DNA from: Candidatus Saccharimonadota bacterium
GTDB lineage: Bacteria; Patescibacteriota; Saccharimonadia; Saccharimonadales; Saccharimonadaceae
Direction: 5' to 3'
Assembly: GCA_017652105.1 (NCBI GenBank)
Contig: JAGCBP010000016.1
Span: 1-64,000 of the forward strand
Length of the DNA stretch: 64,000 nt
The translations under genes were made by a program, and so were the position numbers. Position 1 is the stretch's first letter, and each line of letters opens with the position of its first letter. The notes below the pieces were generated by a model, which searched no databases, was not told where the DNA came from, and saw only the letters and a program-made list of their open reading frames with translations. Positions 1 through 7,825 of the stretch are shown one piece after another.

Positions 1-28
1 GCATGTCCTGACTTTTTTCCATTTTATG

Positions 29-58
29 ACAACCCCAGCTTTGCTGGGGTTGTTTTTT
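29..58 (+). terminator. Intrinsic terminator
   Basis: An 11-bp perfect stem (ACAACCCCAGC, TTT loop, and its complement) is followed by six T on the plus strand. The T tract serves plus-strand transcription, so it probably ends a gene lying left of the window. The same hairpin lies just past the nusA stop on the minus strand, but there it lacks a U tract. Confidence 0.8.
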
Positions 59-59
59 A

Positions 60-1163
60 TTATTCTTCGGTTTCTTCAAGAGCGGAGAGGAGGGAGTCTT
101 CGACGTTTTTCTTCTTTTTCTTAGCAGTGGCTTTGACTAGCTCGATATCAATGTCGTAGCCAGTGAGTTTACTTGCCAAGCGGACATTTTGGCCTTGTTT
201 GCCGATAGCGATGGATTGCATCTCCTCTGATACTAGAACTTTGGCTTTTTTGCCATCGATTTCTACTTTGTTGATTTCGGCTGGACTCAAAGCTTCTCTG
301 ATATACTCAGATGCGTTGTCACTCCAGGTGATAACATCGATTTTTTCCTTATCGCCAATTTCGTTCATGACAGCGCCCACGCGAACTCCGCGACCCCCGA
401 CAAAAGTACCGACAGGATCTACGCCTGGAACGGTGCTAGTGACAGCAATCTTGGTGCGGCGGCCGGCTTCTCTAGCGATGCCTTTGATTTCTACAGTACC
501 GTTTTCTATCTCTGGGACTTCCTGGCGGAAGAGGCATTCGATGAACTCGGCAGAACCTCTAGACAAGATTAGTTGGGCACCTTTGTCGTTTTTCTCAATG
601 TTTTTGATATAAACTTTGATACGAGAACCAACACTGTAATATTCGCCATCGATTTGCTCGGAGCGTGGCATGATGCCATTGGCGCGACCAAGGTCGATAC
701 GAACGATTTTTGGCTCGACACGAGTGATTACACCGGTGACAATAGTGCCGATTTTGTCTTCAAATTCGGCAAGTACGGCATCATTTTCGGCTTCACGGAG
801 TCTCTGGATAACAACTTGTTTGGCGGTTTGGGCAGCTACGCGGCCAAAGGTAGTAACAGTTTGTTTTTCTTCGACAATATCGCCGATTTTAGCACCTTTT
901 CCGGCCTCTTTTAGAGGAATTTCGGTAGATGGGTTGTAAGCTACATCGTTTTCGATAACTTCTCTTGCAATATAGACATCGGCTTCACCGGTACGGGTAT
1001 TCAAAATAGCGCGGACATTCATATCTTTATCGCCGTTATCTTTGCGCCAAGCGGCGGCGATGGCTTGCTCAATGACACTTAAAACAGTTTCTTTTGGTAA
1101 ACCTTTTTCTTCGGCAATGATATCTACCATTGCGGACATTTGTTTGAGGTCTAATCCTTCCAT
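60..1163 (-). CDS. nusA: Transcription termination/antitermination factor NusA
   Basis: NusA binds RNA polymerase and nascent RNA and modulates pausing, termination and antitermination. The 367-residue product has the NusA N-terminal domain (about 1-125), an S1 domain (about 135-205, with the segment GTIVTGVITRVEPKIVRIDLG) and two KH domains; the second carries IGKQGQNVRLASKLTGYDIDI. It stops after KH2, so there are none of the C-terminal acidic repeats found in proteobacterial NusA. The start is supported by a ribosome binding site (AAAGGAA) 7 nt upstream. A leader of about 50 nt with a GC hairpin (1189-1206) precedes it. rimP and infB, the usual neighbours, are not in view; any minus-strand partner would lie left of the window. 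Confidence 0.95.
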   Translation of the reverse strand: MEGLDLKQMSAMVDIIAEEKGLPKETVLSVIEQAIAAAWRKDNGDKDMNVRAILNTRTGEADVYIAREVIENDVAYNPSTEIPLKEAGKGAKIGDIVEEKQTVTTFGRVAAQTAKQVVIQRLREAENDAVLAEFEDKIGTIVTGVITRVEPKIVRIDLGRANGIMPRSEQIDGEYYSVGSRIKVYIKNIEKNDKGAQLILSRGSAEFIECLFRQEVPEIENGTVEIKGIAREAGRRTKIAVTSTVPGVDPVGTFVGGRGVRVGAVMNEIGDKEKIDVITWSDNASEYIREALSPAEINKVEIDGKKAKVLVSEEMQSIAIGKQGQNVRLASKLTGYDIDIELVKATAKKKKKNVEDSLLSALEETEE

Positions 1164-1222
1164 AGTTTCCTTTCTTATTAAAACAACCGGCCCTGGTGGG
1201 TCGGCTAATTCTGTATATATTT

Positions 1223-1230
1223 ATTATAGC
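1223..1230 (-). promoter_or_regulatory. nusA promoter, -10 element
   Basis: Minus-strand reading gives GCTATAAT, part of the TGCTATAAT form that recurs across this window. Transcription would begin near 1216 and give a leader of about 53 nt before nusA. The divergent rnj gene has its own TATAAT at 1261-1266. Confidence 0.6.
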
Positions 1231-1302
1231 AAAGGGCTTGAAAAATTGCAAGCGGTTTGCTATAATAGAATTAGCGAATTTACTTGTAATAAAAAGGAAC
1301 TT

Positions 1303-3423
1303 ATGAATATAAATGAGGAAAAACGCCGTGCTCGGCTTTTACAATCTAGAGCGGAACGCATTGGCGATATTAAAAAACAATTTGAAGAGGCACAAAAAAG
1401 GAATTTTAATTCGAATTTTGCGCCTGGTGGCAAAGATGAAAAATTAGTTAAAAAACCGGCCAAATCGGCCAAAAAAGCGGCTAAACCAGCTAAGCCGGCC
1501 ACTGCGGCTAGCAAAAAACAAGCCGAAGCAGAAGCTAGAAAGGTGAAACTTTCGGTTTCGGCGAAAAAAGGTGATATGGTACATCATCAGAGGATGCTTT
1601 CTCAAGATGTAAATATGCAGGCTACGCAACATATCATTGGGGTGCCGGTAGATAAATCGCGCTACAATGGCTACGGTGGCGAGCAAATGACCAATGCTAA
1701 ACTTAAACAGATGCGTCCAGATCCAGAGGCGGTAAAGATTATTCCGATTGGTGGTGTGGGCGAATTTGGTATTGGTAAAAATATGACCATTATTGAGTAT
1801 AAATCTGAGATGGTAATTATAGATATGGGGGTGCTATTTGCAGGTGATGATTATCCAGGGGTGAATTATCTGATTCCAGATATTAAATATCTCGAGGATA
1901 ATATCAACAAGGTAAAGGCGATTTGCTTTACTCATGCGCACCTTGACCATATTGGAGCGTGTAAGCATCTTTTGCCGCATTTTTCGACTAATACGCCGAT
2001 TTACGGGACAGATTTTACGATTGGGATGATTAAAAAACAGATGTCGGAGCTGGATGAAGCGCCGGATATGAATTATATTTCGGTGGACCCGTTTAAACAT
2101 GAAAAAATCCAAGTTAGCGAGAATTTTTCGGTGGAGTTTATCCATACTTTGCACTCAATTCCAGGAAATACGGCAATTGTAATGAGGACGCCGAACGGAT
2201 TGATTTATTTCTCAGGCGACTGGCGTTATGAGGCTAATCCAATGGGCGTTCAGACTGATTATGAGAGAATTGATGAAATTGTGGCAAAAGAAGGGGTAGA
2301 TTTGATGGTAAATGAATCTACTAATATCGATTCTCCGGGGCGACATCCGCATTCGGAATACGATGTGGGGGAAAATCTCGGTAAAGTGATGGATCATTAT
2401 GCTGGGGGAAGAGTGATTATTTCCTGTTTTTCATCGCAAATTTCAAGAATTGAGTTAATCCTTACCGAGGCGGCAAAACGTGGTAGAAAAGTGGCATTTT
2501 CGGGTTTTTCGATGATTAATAACGTAGAAGTGGCTCTTAGATCTAAGTCGATCAAAGTGCCAAAAGATACGATTATTAAGATGGAAGATACTTTGAAACT
2601 GCCGGATGAGAAAGTGTGTATTGTTTGTACAGGTTCTCAGGGCGAGCTAAACGCGGTGTTGAACCGAATGGTGACCGGTGCACATAAATTTATCAAAATT
2701 AAGCCGACAGATACGGTAGTATTTTCGTCTAATCCGATTCCGGGTAATGAGCCGCATGTGGTGTCGACGGTGGATGGACTTTTGAGAGAGGGTGCGCAGG
2801 TGATTCAGAATGGCAAAACACATCTGAATAATATTGGGCCGTTGCACCTTTCTGGGCACGCTTATTATGAGGATCATGTGGAATTTGTAACTAGGCTCAA
2901 TCCAAAAAATTATGTGCCATACCACGGGGAATTTTATATGTTGCAACATAACGCTGAGATGGCAGAAAATGTGGTGGGGATTGCTCACGAGAGAATTATT
3001 TTGCCTGATGATGGGGATATTATTGAGCTGCTTCCGGACAAAACCATCAAAAAATGCGGGAGAATCCCGGTGGGGAACAAACTTTACGATGATGCGGATA
3101 AACCGGTGCACGAGGCGGTGGTGAAGGACCGGATTCATATTTCTCGGGAAGGGATTTTTGTGATAATTTTGACACTAAACAAAAAGACCGGGCATCTAAT
3201 GAAGACACCAGATATCGTGTCGAGAGCGTTTATTTATCTCGATAATTCGGAAGAGTTGATTGGAAAAATTCGGCATTATTTGAGGCAAAAAACTGATAAG
3301 TCGATTTCCTCAGATCCGGAAATGAAAGTGCTAAAAGAAGAAATTAAGACCGATATTACCCATATTCTGTTTGATGCGACTGGGCATACGCCGATTGTGA
3401 TACCAGTGATCAATAAGGTTTAA
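1303..3423 (+). CDS. rnj: Ribonuclease J (metallo-beta-lactamase fold)
   Basis: RNase J has endo- and 5'-3' exonuclease activity in mRNA decay and rRNA maturation. This 706-residue protein has the metallo-beta-lactamase signature HAHLDHIG at residues 211-218, the beta-CASP segment (CIVCTGSQGE), the SNPIPGNE motif and the late LHLSGHA motif. About 130 residues precede the catalytic core (which opens VKIIPIGGVGEFG); they are basic and Lys/Ala-rich, longer than in Firmicute RNase J. The start is the Met preceded by AAAAAGGAAC; frames further upstream run into the divergent nusA. It converges on rarA with a 4-nt overlap of 3' ends. Confidence 0.93.
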   Translation: MNINEEKRRARLLQSRAERIGDIKKQFEEAQKRNFNSNFAPGGKDEKLVKKPAKSAKKAAKPAKPATAASKKQAEAEARKVKLSVSAKKGDMVHHQRMLSQDVNMQATQHIIGVPVDKSRYNGYGGEQMTNAKLKQMRPDPEAVKIIPIGGVGEFGIGKNMTIIEYKSEMVIIDMGVLFAGDDYPGVNYLIPDIKYLEDNINKVKAICFTHAHLDHIGACKHLLPHFSTNTPIYGTDFTIGMIKKQMSELDEAPDMNYISVDPFKHEKIQVSENFSVEFIHTLHSIPGNTAIVMRTPNGLIYFSGDWRYEANPMGVQTDYERIDEIVAKEGVDLMVNESTNIDSPGRHPHSEYDVGENLGKVMDHYAGGRVIISCFSSQISRIELILTEAAKRGRKVAFSGFSMINNVEVALRSKSIKVPKDTIIKMEDTLKLPDEKVCIVCTGSQGELNAVLNRMVTGAHKFIKIKPTDTVVFSSNPIPGNEPHVVSTVDGLLREGAQVIQNGKTHLNNIGPLHLSGHAYYEDHVEFVTRLNPKNYVPYHGEFYMLQHNAEMAENVVGIAHERIILPDDGDIIELLPDKTIKKCGRIPVGNKLYDDADKPVHEAVVKDRIHISREGIFVIILTLNKKTGHLMKTPDIVSRAFIYLDNSEELIGKIRHYLRQKTDKSISSDPEMKVLKEEIKTDITHILFDATGHTPIVIPVINKV

Positions 3424-4628
3424 TTTCTCGGAAAGATTTTTTCGTTTTTGATGCTATCTGGGAGGTAATTCTTGTCGAGATGGAAGCCGGCTTCCCATTT
3501 TTGGCCTTCGCCAAAGCCTAAATCTTTCATGAGCTTGGTAGGAGCATTTCTGAGCCAAGTAGGTACGGGCTCGTTCATGGTTTTTTGGGCTAGGTCTAGA
3601 GCTTTGTACCAGGCATCGGTGGTGGCTCGAGATTTTTTGGAAAGGCTTAAGGCCACAGTGGCATGGGCGAGAATGAGGCCGGATTCGGGCATACCAACTC
3701 TCTCTACAGCTTGAAAACAGGCGGTCGCAAGGGAAAGGGCGCCGTTTCCGGCAAGACCAATGTCTTCGGAGGCGAATATTACCATGCGCCTGGCAATGAA
3801 TTTGGGATCTTCGCCGGATTTGACCATGCGGGCTAAATAATAGAGGGCAGCATCCACATCAGAGCCACGCATAGATTTGATAAAGGCAGAAATTGTATCA
3901 TAATGGTGGTCGCCTTTTTTGTCGTAGCCGGGAAGTTTGCGGCCGGCGGCTTCTTCGACGACACTTTTTGTAATTTCTTTGCTCAAAGACATGGCGAGCT
4001 CTAAATCTCCTAGTGCGGAGCGAGCGTCGCCGCCAGATAATTCGGCCAAATAGTCTAGAGCTTCTTCGGTGATATAGGGGGTGGTTTTGGATGATTTCTT
4101 GACAATTTTGATATTTTGTGCTATAATGGTGTTATGGAGCACTTCTTTTAGTGCTTTTTTTGATAATGGTGATAGCGTGACTACACGAGAGCGGGAGAGC
4201 AGTGGGGAAATGACTTCAAAAGAAGGATTTTCGGTGGTGGCGCCGATTAGAGTGATGAGGCCGGATTCGACATGTGGCAAAAACGCGTCTTGTTGGGCTT
4301 TGTTGAAACGGTGGATTTCGTCAACAAAAAGTACGGTGCGAATTCCTAAGTTCCAATTGGTCTTGGCGCGCTCAATGACGTTTTCGATGTCTTTTTTGCC
4401 GGAAGTAACGGCGGAAATTTCGACAAAATCGGCCTTGAATTCATGCGCGAGAATTCTAGCTAGGGTAGTTTTGCCGGTACCGGGAGGTCCCCAAAAAATA
4501 AGGTTGACCGGCTCTCTTTTTTTGACGATTTCGGTCAAAATTTTGCCCTCGCCGATGATTTGGTCTTGGCCGATGACCTCTTGTAAGGTTTTTGGGCGCA
4601 TTCGCTCCGCTAGAGGCACTCTATTCAT
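3420..4628 (-). CDS. rarA: Replication-associated recombination protein A (AAA+ ATPase)
   Basis: RarA/MgsA is a clamp-loader-like AAA+ ATPase acting at stalled replication forks. The 402-residue protein has Walker A GPPGTGKTT (residues 47-55), Walker B LFVDEIHRF, sensor motif GATTENPSFEV, and the C-terminal helical region with AHATVALSLSKKS and the PTWLRNAPTK motif typical of RarA. A TATAAT on the minus strand (4636-4641) ends 7 nt before the start codon, which predicts a leaderless mRNA. The gene contains a consensus promoter and a small terminator on the opposite strand (see 4099-4161). Confidence 0.95.
   Translation of the reverse strand: MNRVPLAERMRPKTLQEVIGQDQIIGEGKILTEIVKKREPVNLIFWGPPGTGKTTLARILAHEFKADFVEISAVTSGKKDIENVIERAKTNWNLGIRTVLFVDEIHRFNKAQQDAFLPHVESGLITLIGATTENPSFEVISPLLSRSRVVTLSPLSKKALKEVLHNTIIAQNIKIVKKSSKTTPYITEEALDYLAELSGGDARSALGDLELAMSLSKEITKSVVEEAAGRKLPGYDKKGDHHYDTISAFIKSMRGSDVDAALYYLARMVKSGEDPKFIARRMVIFASEDIGLAGNGALSLATACFQAVERVGMPESGLILAHATVALSLSKKSRATTDAWYKALDLAQKTMNEPVPTWLRNAPTKLMKDLGFGEGQKWEAGFHLDKNYLPDSIKNEKIFPRN
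4099..4161 (+). promoter_or_regulatory. Consensus promoter and immediate terminator antisense to rarA
   Basis: On the plus strand inside rarA there is TTGACA (4099-4104), a 17-bp spacer ending in TGC, then TATAAT (4122-4127). Six nt later comes ATG at 4134, opening a 5-codon frame (MEHFF) that ends at TAG. The hairpin AGCACT/AGTGCT (4138-4143 with 4150-4155) is followed by a 7-T tract. Together these predict a transcript of about 28 nt from 4134. The elements are read directly; transcription and any function are inference, and chance under protein-coding constraint is possible. Confidence 0.45.
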
Positions 4629-4741
4629 AAAAAGAATTATAACATAGAATATCTAATCTGTTAAATTCCAAAAAGGTTATCTTTGTAAAAAATAAAATTT
4701 TATGCTATTATGTAGGTAATAAATAATTAAAAGGAGTTATA

Positions 4742-5224
4742 ATGGATTTATCAACTTTGTCTGGCCTCGTTAGCGGCTATTCAAGCGCTATTAACGGTGT
4801 TCAAGTTTGGACTATTATTGCAGTAATTCTTTCGATTGTTGCTGCAGTTTTGGTTTATGCGCTATATATTAATTCTAAAACTGAGTTTAAAGGTTTTGCA
4901 AAATTATTCCGTGATTTTCTTTCCTTTAAAACTATGTATATCGAAGCATTGGCAAAAATGTTTTATATTGGGATGACCGCATACTTTATTTTGACGTCAA
5001 TTAACTATTTAATTTTGCTTGGTGGTGACGGGGTACTATCCTTCCTTACTCAACTAGTTCTCTATCCATTAGCAATTCGTTTTGCCTACGAATTTATTAT
5101 GGTAATTGTCAAAATTTGGCACAATACTAGTGCTATTGCGGAAAATATTGGCGGTAAAGCTGCCGTAAAAACAGTAGCAAAGTCAGCTACAAAACCAGCT
5201 ACCAAAACTGCAAAGAAAAAATAA
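4742..5224 (+). CDS. DUF4282-like small membrane protein with Lys-rich tail
   Basis: 160 residues. A hydrophobic segment at about 22-45 is followed by the motif FLSFKTMYIEALAKMFYIG and two more hydrophobic stretches, ending in RFAYEFIMVIVKIWHNT. This arrangement, including the arginine/tyrosine helix before the tail, resembles DUF4282 membrane proteins, whose function is unknown. The last 25 residues are Lys/Ala/Thr-rich and probably cytoplasmic. The start is supported by AAAAGGAG 6 nt upstream; a TATTAT -10 with TATGC before it lies near 4703. The family call rests on recalled pattern similarity only. Confidence 0.65.
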   Translation: MDLSTLSGLVSGYSSAINGVQVWTIIAVILSIVAAVLVYALYINSKTEFKGFAKLFRDFLSFKTMYIEALAKMFYIGMTAYFILTSINYLILLGGDGVLSFLTQLVLYPLAIRFAYEFIMVIVKIWHNTSAIAENIGGKAAVKTVAKSATKPATKTAKKK

Positions 5225-5225
5225 T

Positions 5226-5921
5226 TTAGCTTAGCTGATTTGTGATAGCGGCGGTGCGACGAGCAACGCCGCTATTTCCGTCTATGATTTGGCTGGTTTT
5301 GAAAAAACTTTGGATTTCAGGTTTGATGAGGGAATAATGAGTACAACCTAGTACGATGATGTCAGGTGTGGTCTCAACGTCTTGAAAGAGGGTACGGAGT
5401 TTATTATTTATAACATCTTTTGCTGCTTTTGTCAATGGAAGCGGCTGATGATCTGGTGCGAGCTGGATGTTATTTTCGATGGTGTCAGCAAGGCCAGGGC
5501 AGGGGAGTAGAGTGATGTTTTGGTCTTTTTTCTGGTTTTCAGTCAGGAGTTGATGGGTGCGTTCAGATTTGACGGTGCCTGGTGTAGCGAGGACTAAGAT
5601 ATTTTTAGCTTTAGTCTCTGTAGCTAGTTTGATAGCCGGTTCGGTGCCGACAAACTCTATTTCGGGATAATTTTGGCGAAGGGTGCTAATGCATTTAACC
5701 GTGGCGGTATTGCAAGCGATAACGATAATTTTGGCACCCCAATTTTTGAGGGTTTCGACGTTTTTTCTGACGATTTTGTATAATTCCTCGTTAGTTTTTT
5801 CACCATAAGGACAGTTTTTGGAATCGGCAAGATAAAAATACTCAGCTTCTTTTAGAAGTGTTTTGATAGTATTCATGATGGTGGTGCCACCCATACCAGA
5901 ATCAAAGATTCCAATTTTCAT
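5226..5921 (-). CDS. murI: Glutamate racemase
   Basis: Interconverts L- and D-glutamate to supply D-Glu for peptidoglycan. The catalytic cysteines lie in ACNTAT and GCTHYSL, and the protein opens with IGIFDSGMGG, the standard MurI N terminus. It is 231 residues, slightly shorter than the usual 260-270. Two adjacent Met codons are possible (ends at 5924 and 5921). The second is chosen because TATAAT (minus strand, 5928-5933) ends exactly 6 nt before it, matching the leaderless spacing seen elsewhere in the window. The 3' end abuts the DUF4282-like gene with a 1-nt gap. Confidence 0.93.
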   Translation of the reverse strand: MKIGIFDSGMGGTTIMNTIKTLLKEAEYFYLADSKNCPYGEKTNEELYKIVRKNVETLKNWGAKIIVIACNTATVKCISTLRQNYPEIEFVGTEPAIKLATETKAKNILVLATPGTVKSERTHQLLTENQKKDQNITLLPCPGLADTIENNIQLAPDHQPLPLTKAAKDVINNKLRTLFQDVETTPDIIVLGCTHYSLIKPEIQSFFKTSQIIDGNSGVARRTAAITNQLS

Positions 5922-5927
5922 CATTTT

Positions 5928-5937
5928 ATTATATAAT
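5928..5937. promoter_or_regulatory. Overlapping divergent -10 elements (murI / YggU family)
   Basis: The 10-bp palindrome ATTATATAAT gives TATAAT on the plus strand (5932-5937, 7 nt before the gene at 5945) and TATAAT on the minus strand (5928-5933, 6 nt before murI). The two boxes share two bases, so two polymerases could not occupy them together. Both predicted mRNAs would be leaderless. Confidence 0.55.
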
Positions 5938-5944
5938 ATTTAAT

Positions 5945-6163
5945 ATGAAAGTGCAAGTAACGGTGAAACCGGGGGCAAAAGTACAGAAAATTGTTGAAAA
6001 TGGTGATGGGCTGATTGTCTATCTACACGCGAGAGCACACGATGGAGAGGCAAATGTAGCGCTCACTCGGGCTTTGGCGGATTATTATGGGGTTTCGAAA
6101 TCTTGCGTTGAAATCGTGAAGGGCACAAAAAATCACCACAAAGTGGTGGAAATCATTAAATAA
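5945..6163 (+). CDS. DUF167 / YggU-family protein
   Basis: 72 residues, a full-length small DUF167 domain. Recognised features are the opening VTVKPGAKV, the HARAHDGEANVALTRALADYY segment and the closing SCVEIVKGTKNHHKVVEI. The fold is known structurally but the cellular role is not established. The start codon is 7 nt after a TATAAT, predicting a leaderless transcript. The gene ends 2 nt before the 3' end of the convergent tRNA-Val. Confidence 0.88.
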   Translation: MKVQVTVKPGAKVQKIVENGDGLIVYLHARAHDGEANVALTRALADYYGVSKSCVEIVKGTKNHHKVVEIIK

Positions 6164-6165
6164 TC

Positions 6166-6242
6166 TGGTGGGCGATAGAGGAGTTGAACCTCTGACCTCG
6201 TCTACGTCAAAGACGCGCTCTAGCCAGCTGAGCTAACCGCCC
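6166..6242 (-). tRNA. tRNA-Val (GAC)
   Basis: Minus-strand cloverleaf with a 7-bp acceptor stem (GGGCGGT with ATCGCCC), D arm TAGCTCAGCTGG, anticodon stem CGTCT/AGACG with loop TTGACGT (anticodon GAC), T loop TTCAACT, discriminator A and encoded CCA. Last of three tRNA genes on this strand. Confidence 0.93.
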
Positions 6243-6253
6243 AGAAATCATAG

Positions 6254-6328
6254 TTTTTTGGTGAGCCGGGAGGGGCTCGAACCCTCGATTCGAAGAACGA
6301 GGGTGAGAGCGCCTTTGGGCATCTCACG
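6254..6328 (-). pseudogene. Duplicated 3' end of tRNA-Lys (partial tRNA)
   Basis: A 35-bp stretch (6254-6288) is identical to the 3' part of the neighbouring tRNA-Lys gene (6330-6364): T arm, 3' acceptor strand, discriminator, CCA and the following T run. The two copies are offset by 76 bp, close to one tRNA length. The part where the 5' half should be has no matching acceptor strand; it holds another hairpin (GTGAGA/TCTCAC, 6303-6327). It cannot fold as a normal tRNA. It may be a decayed tandem duplicate or an attachment-site remnant. Confidence 0.7.
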
Positions 6329-6334
6329 TTTTTT

Positions 6335-6411
6335 TGGTGAGCCGGGAGGGGCTCGAACCCTCGACACCGGGCTTAAAAGGCCCGTGCTCTAACCAGCTGA
6401 GCTACCGGCCC
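6335..6411 (-). tRNA. tRNA-Lys (TTT)
   Basis: Acceptor stem GGGCCGG with CCGGCTC (one G-T pair), D arm TAGCTCAGCTGG, anticodon loop CTTTTAA with anticodon TTT, T arm GAGGG/CCCTC with loop TTCGAGC, encoded CCA. A partial second copy of its 3' end lies just downstream. Confidence 0.93.
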
Positions 6412-6431
6412 AAAAGACTACGATTTTTTAA

Positions 6432-6507
6432 TGGTGGCTCCGACTGGACTTGAACCAGTGACACAAGGCTCTTCAGGCCTCTGCTCTACCAGCTGAGCTA
6501 CAGAGCC
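6432..6507 (-). tRNA. tRNA-Phe (GAA)
   Basis: Acceptor GGCTCTG with CGGAGCC, D arm TAGCTCAGCTGG, anticodon loop CTGAAGA (GAA), T loop TTCAAGT, encoded CCA. The predicted +1 from the minus-strand TATAAT at 6516-6521 falls near 6509, only 2 nt upstream of the mature 5' end. First gene of the Phe-Lys-Val cluster. Confidence 0.93.
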
Positions 6508-6515
6508 ATGTGTAT

Positions 6516-6539
6516 ATTATATCACATTTGTGATATAAT
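6516..6539. promoter_or_regulatory. Palindromic divergent promoter, tRNA cluster / hisS
   Basis: A perfect 24-bp palindrome: each 11-bp arm, read outward, is TGTGATATAAT, with a TT/AA centre. It places TATAAT for hisS at 6534-6539 (6 nt before its ATG) and TATAAT for the tRNA cluster at 6516-6521. Neither has a convincing -35 element. The boxes are too close for simultaneous occupation by two polymerases, so hisS and the tRNA cluster should compete. Confidence 0.65.
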
Positions 6540-6545
6540 GGGAAT

Positions 6546-7817
6546 ATGAAAAACGTAAATACCAAACCAGTCTCGGGAACTCAAGAACTGTTGCCGGAGC
6601 AACAGATGATTTTTGATAATTTTAAGCAGATAATAACGAATAGATACGCGATAAATGGATATTTGAATGTAGAAACTCCGATTTTGGAGAGAACTGATAT
6701 ACTTTTGGCAAAAGCTGGTGGTGAGACAGAAAAGCAGATTTATAAAGTGGTAAAGACTTTTGAGGCGGACGCTGATGCTTCGGAGGCTTTGAGATTTGAT
6801 CATACGGTGCCACTAGCTCGGTATGTAGTGGAAAACGAAAGTAATTTGGTATTTCCGTTTAAAGTAGCGCAAGTAGGAGAGAACTTTAGAGGGGAAAGAG
6901 CGCAAAAAGGTAGATTTAGGGAATTTTATCAGTGTGATATTGATGTAATTGGTAGAGAAACTTTGCCACTGGAATATGATGCGGATGTGATTTCTACGCT
7001 GCTGGATGCATTTTCTAGCTTTGGCTTGAGAGAGCAAGTGGTGGCGAGAATATCTAACCGGAAAATCCTGGAAGGGCTGCTTGAAGTTTTGGATTTGCAA
7101 GGAAAAGCGGCGGATATTTACAGTATCATCGATCATTCAGAAAAAGTGCCAGCCGAAAAAACCGAGGCGGCGCTGTCTGAAATTGGCTTGTCTGATGATG
7201 AGAAAGCGAAAATTTTGACCTTTATGGGGATAAGTGGTCGGGCGGATGAGGTAGAGAATAGTTTGAGGAAGCTGGGGATAGAGAATAATTCGACTTTTTG
7301 TGAGGGGGTTTTTGAACTTACTAAGGTGATGAATCTGCTTTCTCAGATTGATATGAAAATCGTAGCGGATATGAGAATTGTGAGAGGGCTAGACTATTAT
7401 ACCGGTACGGTGTTTGAATTTTGCCTGAGCGACTTTAAAGAGGTGGGTTCAGTCTGCGGTGGTGGCCGATACGAGAATTTGGCGGGGAATTTTGCTGGAA
7501 CTCGAAAATTCCCAGGGGTAGGCGGTTCGATTGGGCTGAACCGACTATTTTATATTTTGCGAGAGAAAAATTTGTTGAATTTGGAACTAGGCAAGCCAAT
7601 AGATATTGCAGTTTTGCCGGTAACAGAGGCGGAAGTGAAAAAAGCGCTAGAGGTGGCGGCCGAATTTCGGGCTGAAGGCAGCAAGGTGAGCGTGGTCTAT
7701 GGTGATAAAAAATTGGGTGACAAGATGAAATATGCTGCTAAAATCGCTAAATGTTCTATCGTAGTTGGTGAAAAAGAAGCGGCTAGCGGAAAGTTTGAAG
7801 TCAAAGAATTTAAATAA
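6546..7817 (+). CDS. hisS: Histidyl-tRNA synthetase
   Basis: Class II synthetase charging tRNA-His. 423 residues, normal length. Motif 1 region YGYL-like (INGYLNVETPILERTDI), motif 2 RFDHTVPLARYV and VGENFRGERAQKGRFREFYQCDID, histidine-specific segment VRGLDYYTGTVFEF, motif 3 GGSIGLNRLFYIL, and a C-terminal anticodon-binding domain from about 335. The start codon lies 6 nt after TATAAT, so the mRNA should be leaderless; there is no Shine-Dalgarno sequence. It converges on the DsbA-like gene, with an 8-nt gap. Confidence 0.96.
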   Translation: MKNVNTKPVSGTQELLPEQQMIFDNFKQIITNRYAINGYLNVETPILERTDILLAKAGGETEKQIYKVVKTFEADADASEALRFDHTVPLARYVVENESNLVFPFKVAQVGENFRGERAQKGRFREFYQCDIDVIGRETLPLEYDADVISTLLDAFSSFGLREQVVARISNRKILEGLLEVLDLQGKAADIYSIIDHSEKVPAEKTEAALSEIGLSDDEKAKILTFMGISGRADEVENSLRKLGIENNSTFCEGVFELTKVMNLLSQIDMKIVADMRIVRGLDYYTGTVFEFCLSDFKEVGSVCGGGRYENLAGNFAGTRKFPGVGGSIGLNRLFYILREKNLLNLELGKPIDIAVLPVTEAEVKKALEVAAEFRAEGSKVSVVYGDKKLGDKMKYAAKIAKCSIVVGEKEAASGKFEVKEFK

Positions 7818-7825
7818 TTTATGGG

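Noticed and set aside
163-939. Open frames opposite nusA (and similar opposite-strand frames elsewhere)
   Set aside because: They mirror well-conserved genes, have no promoter or ribosome binding site and no recognisable domains.
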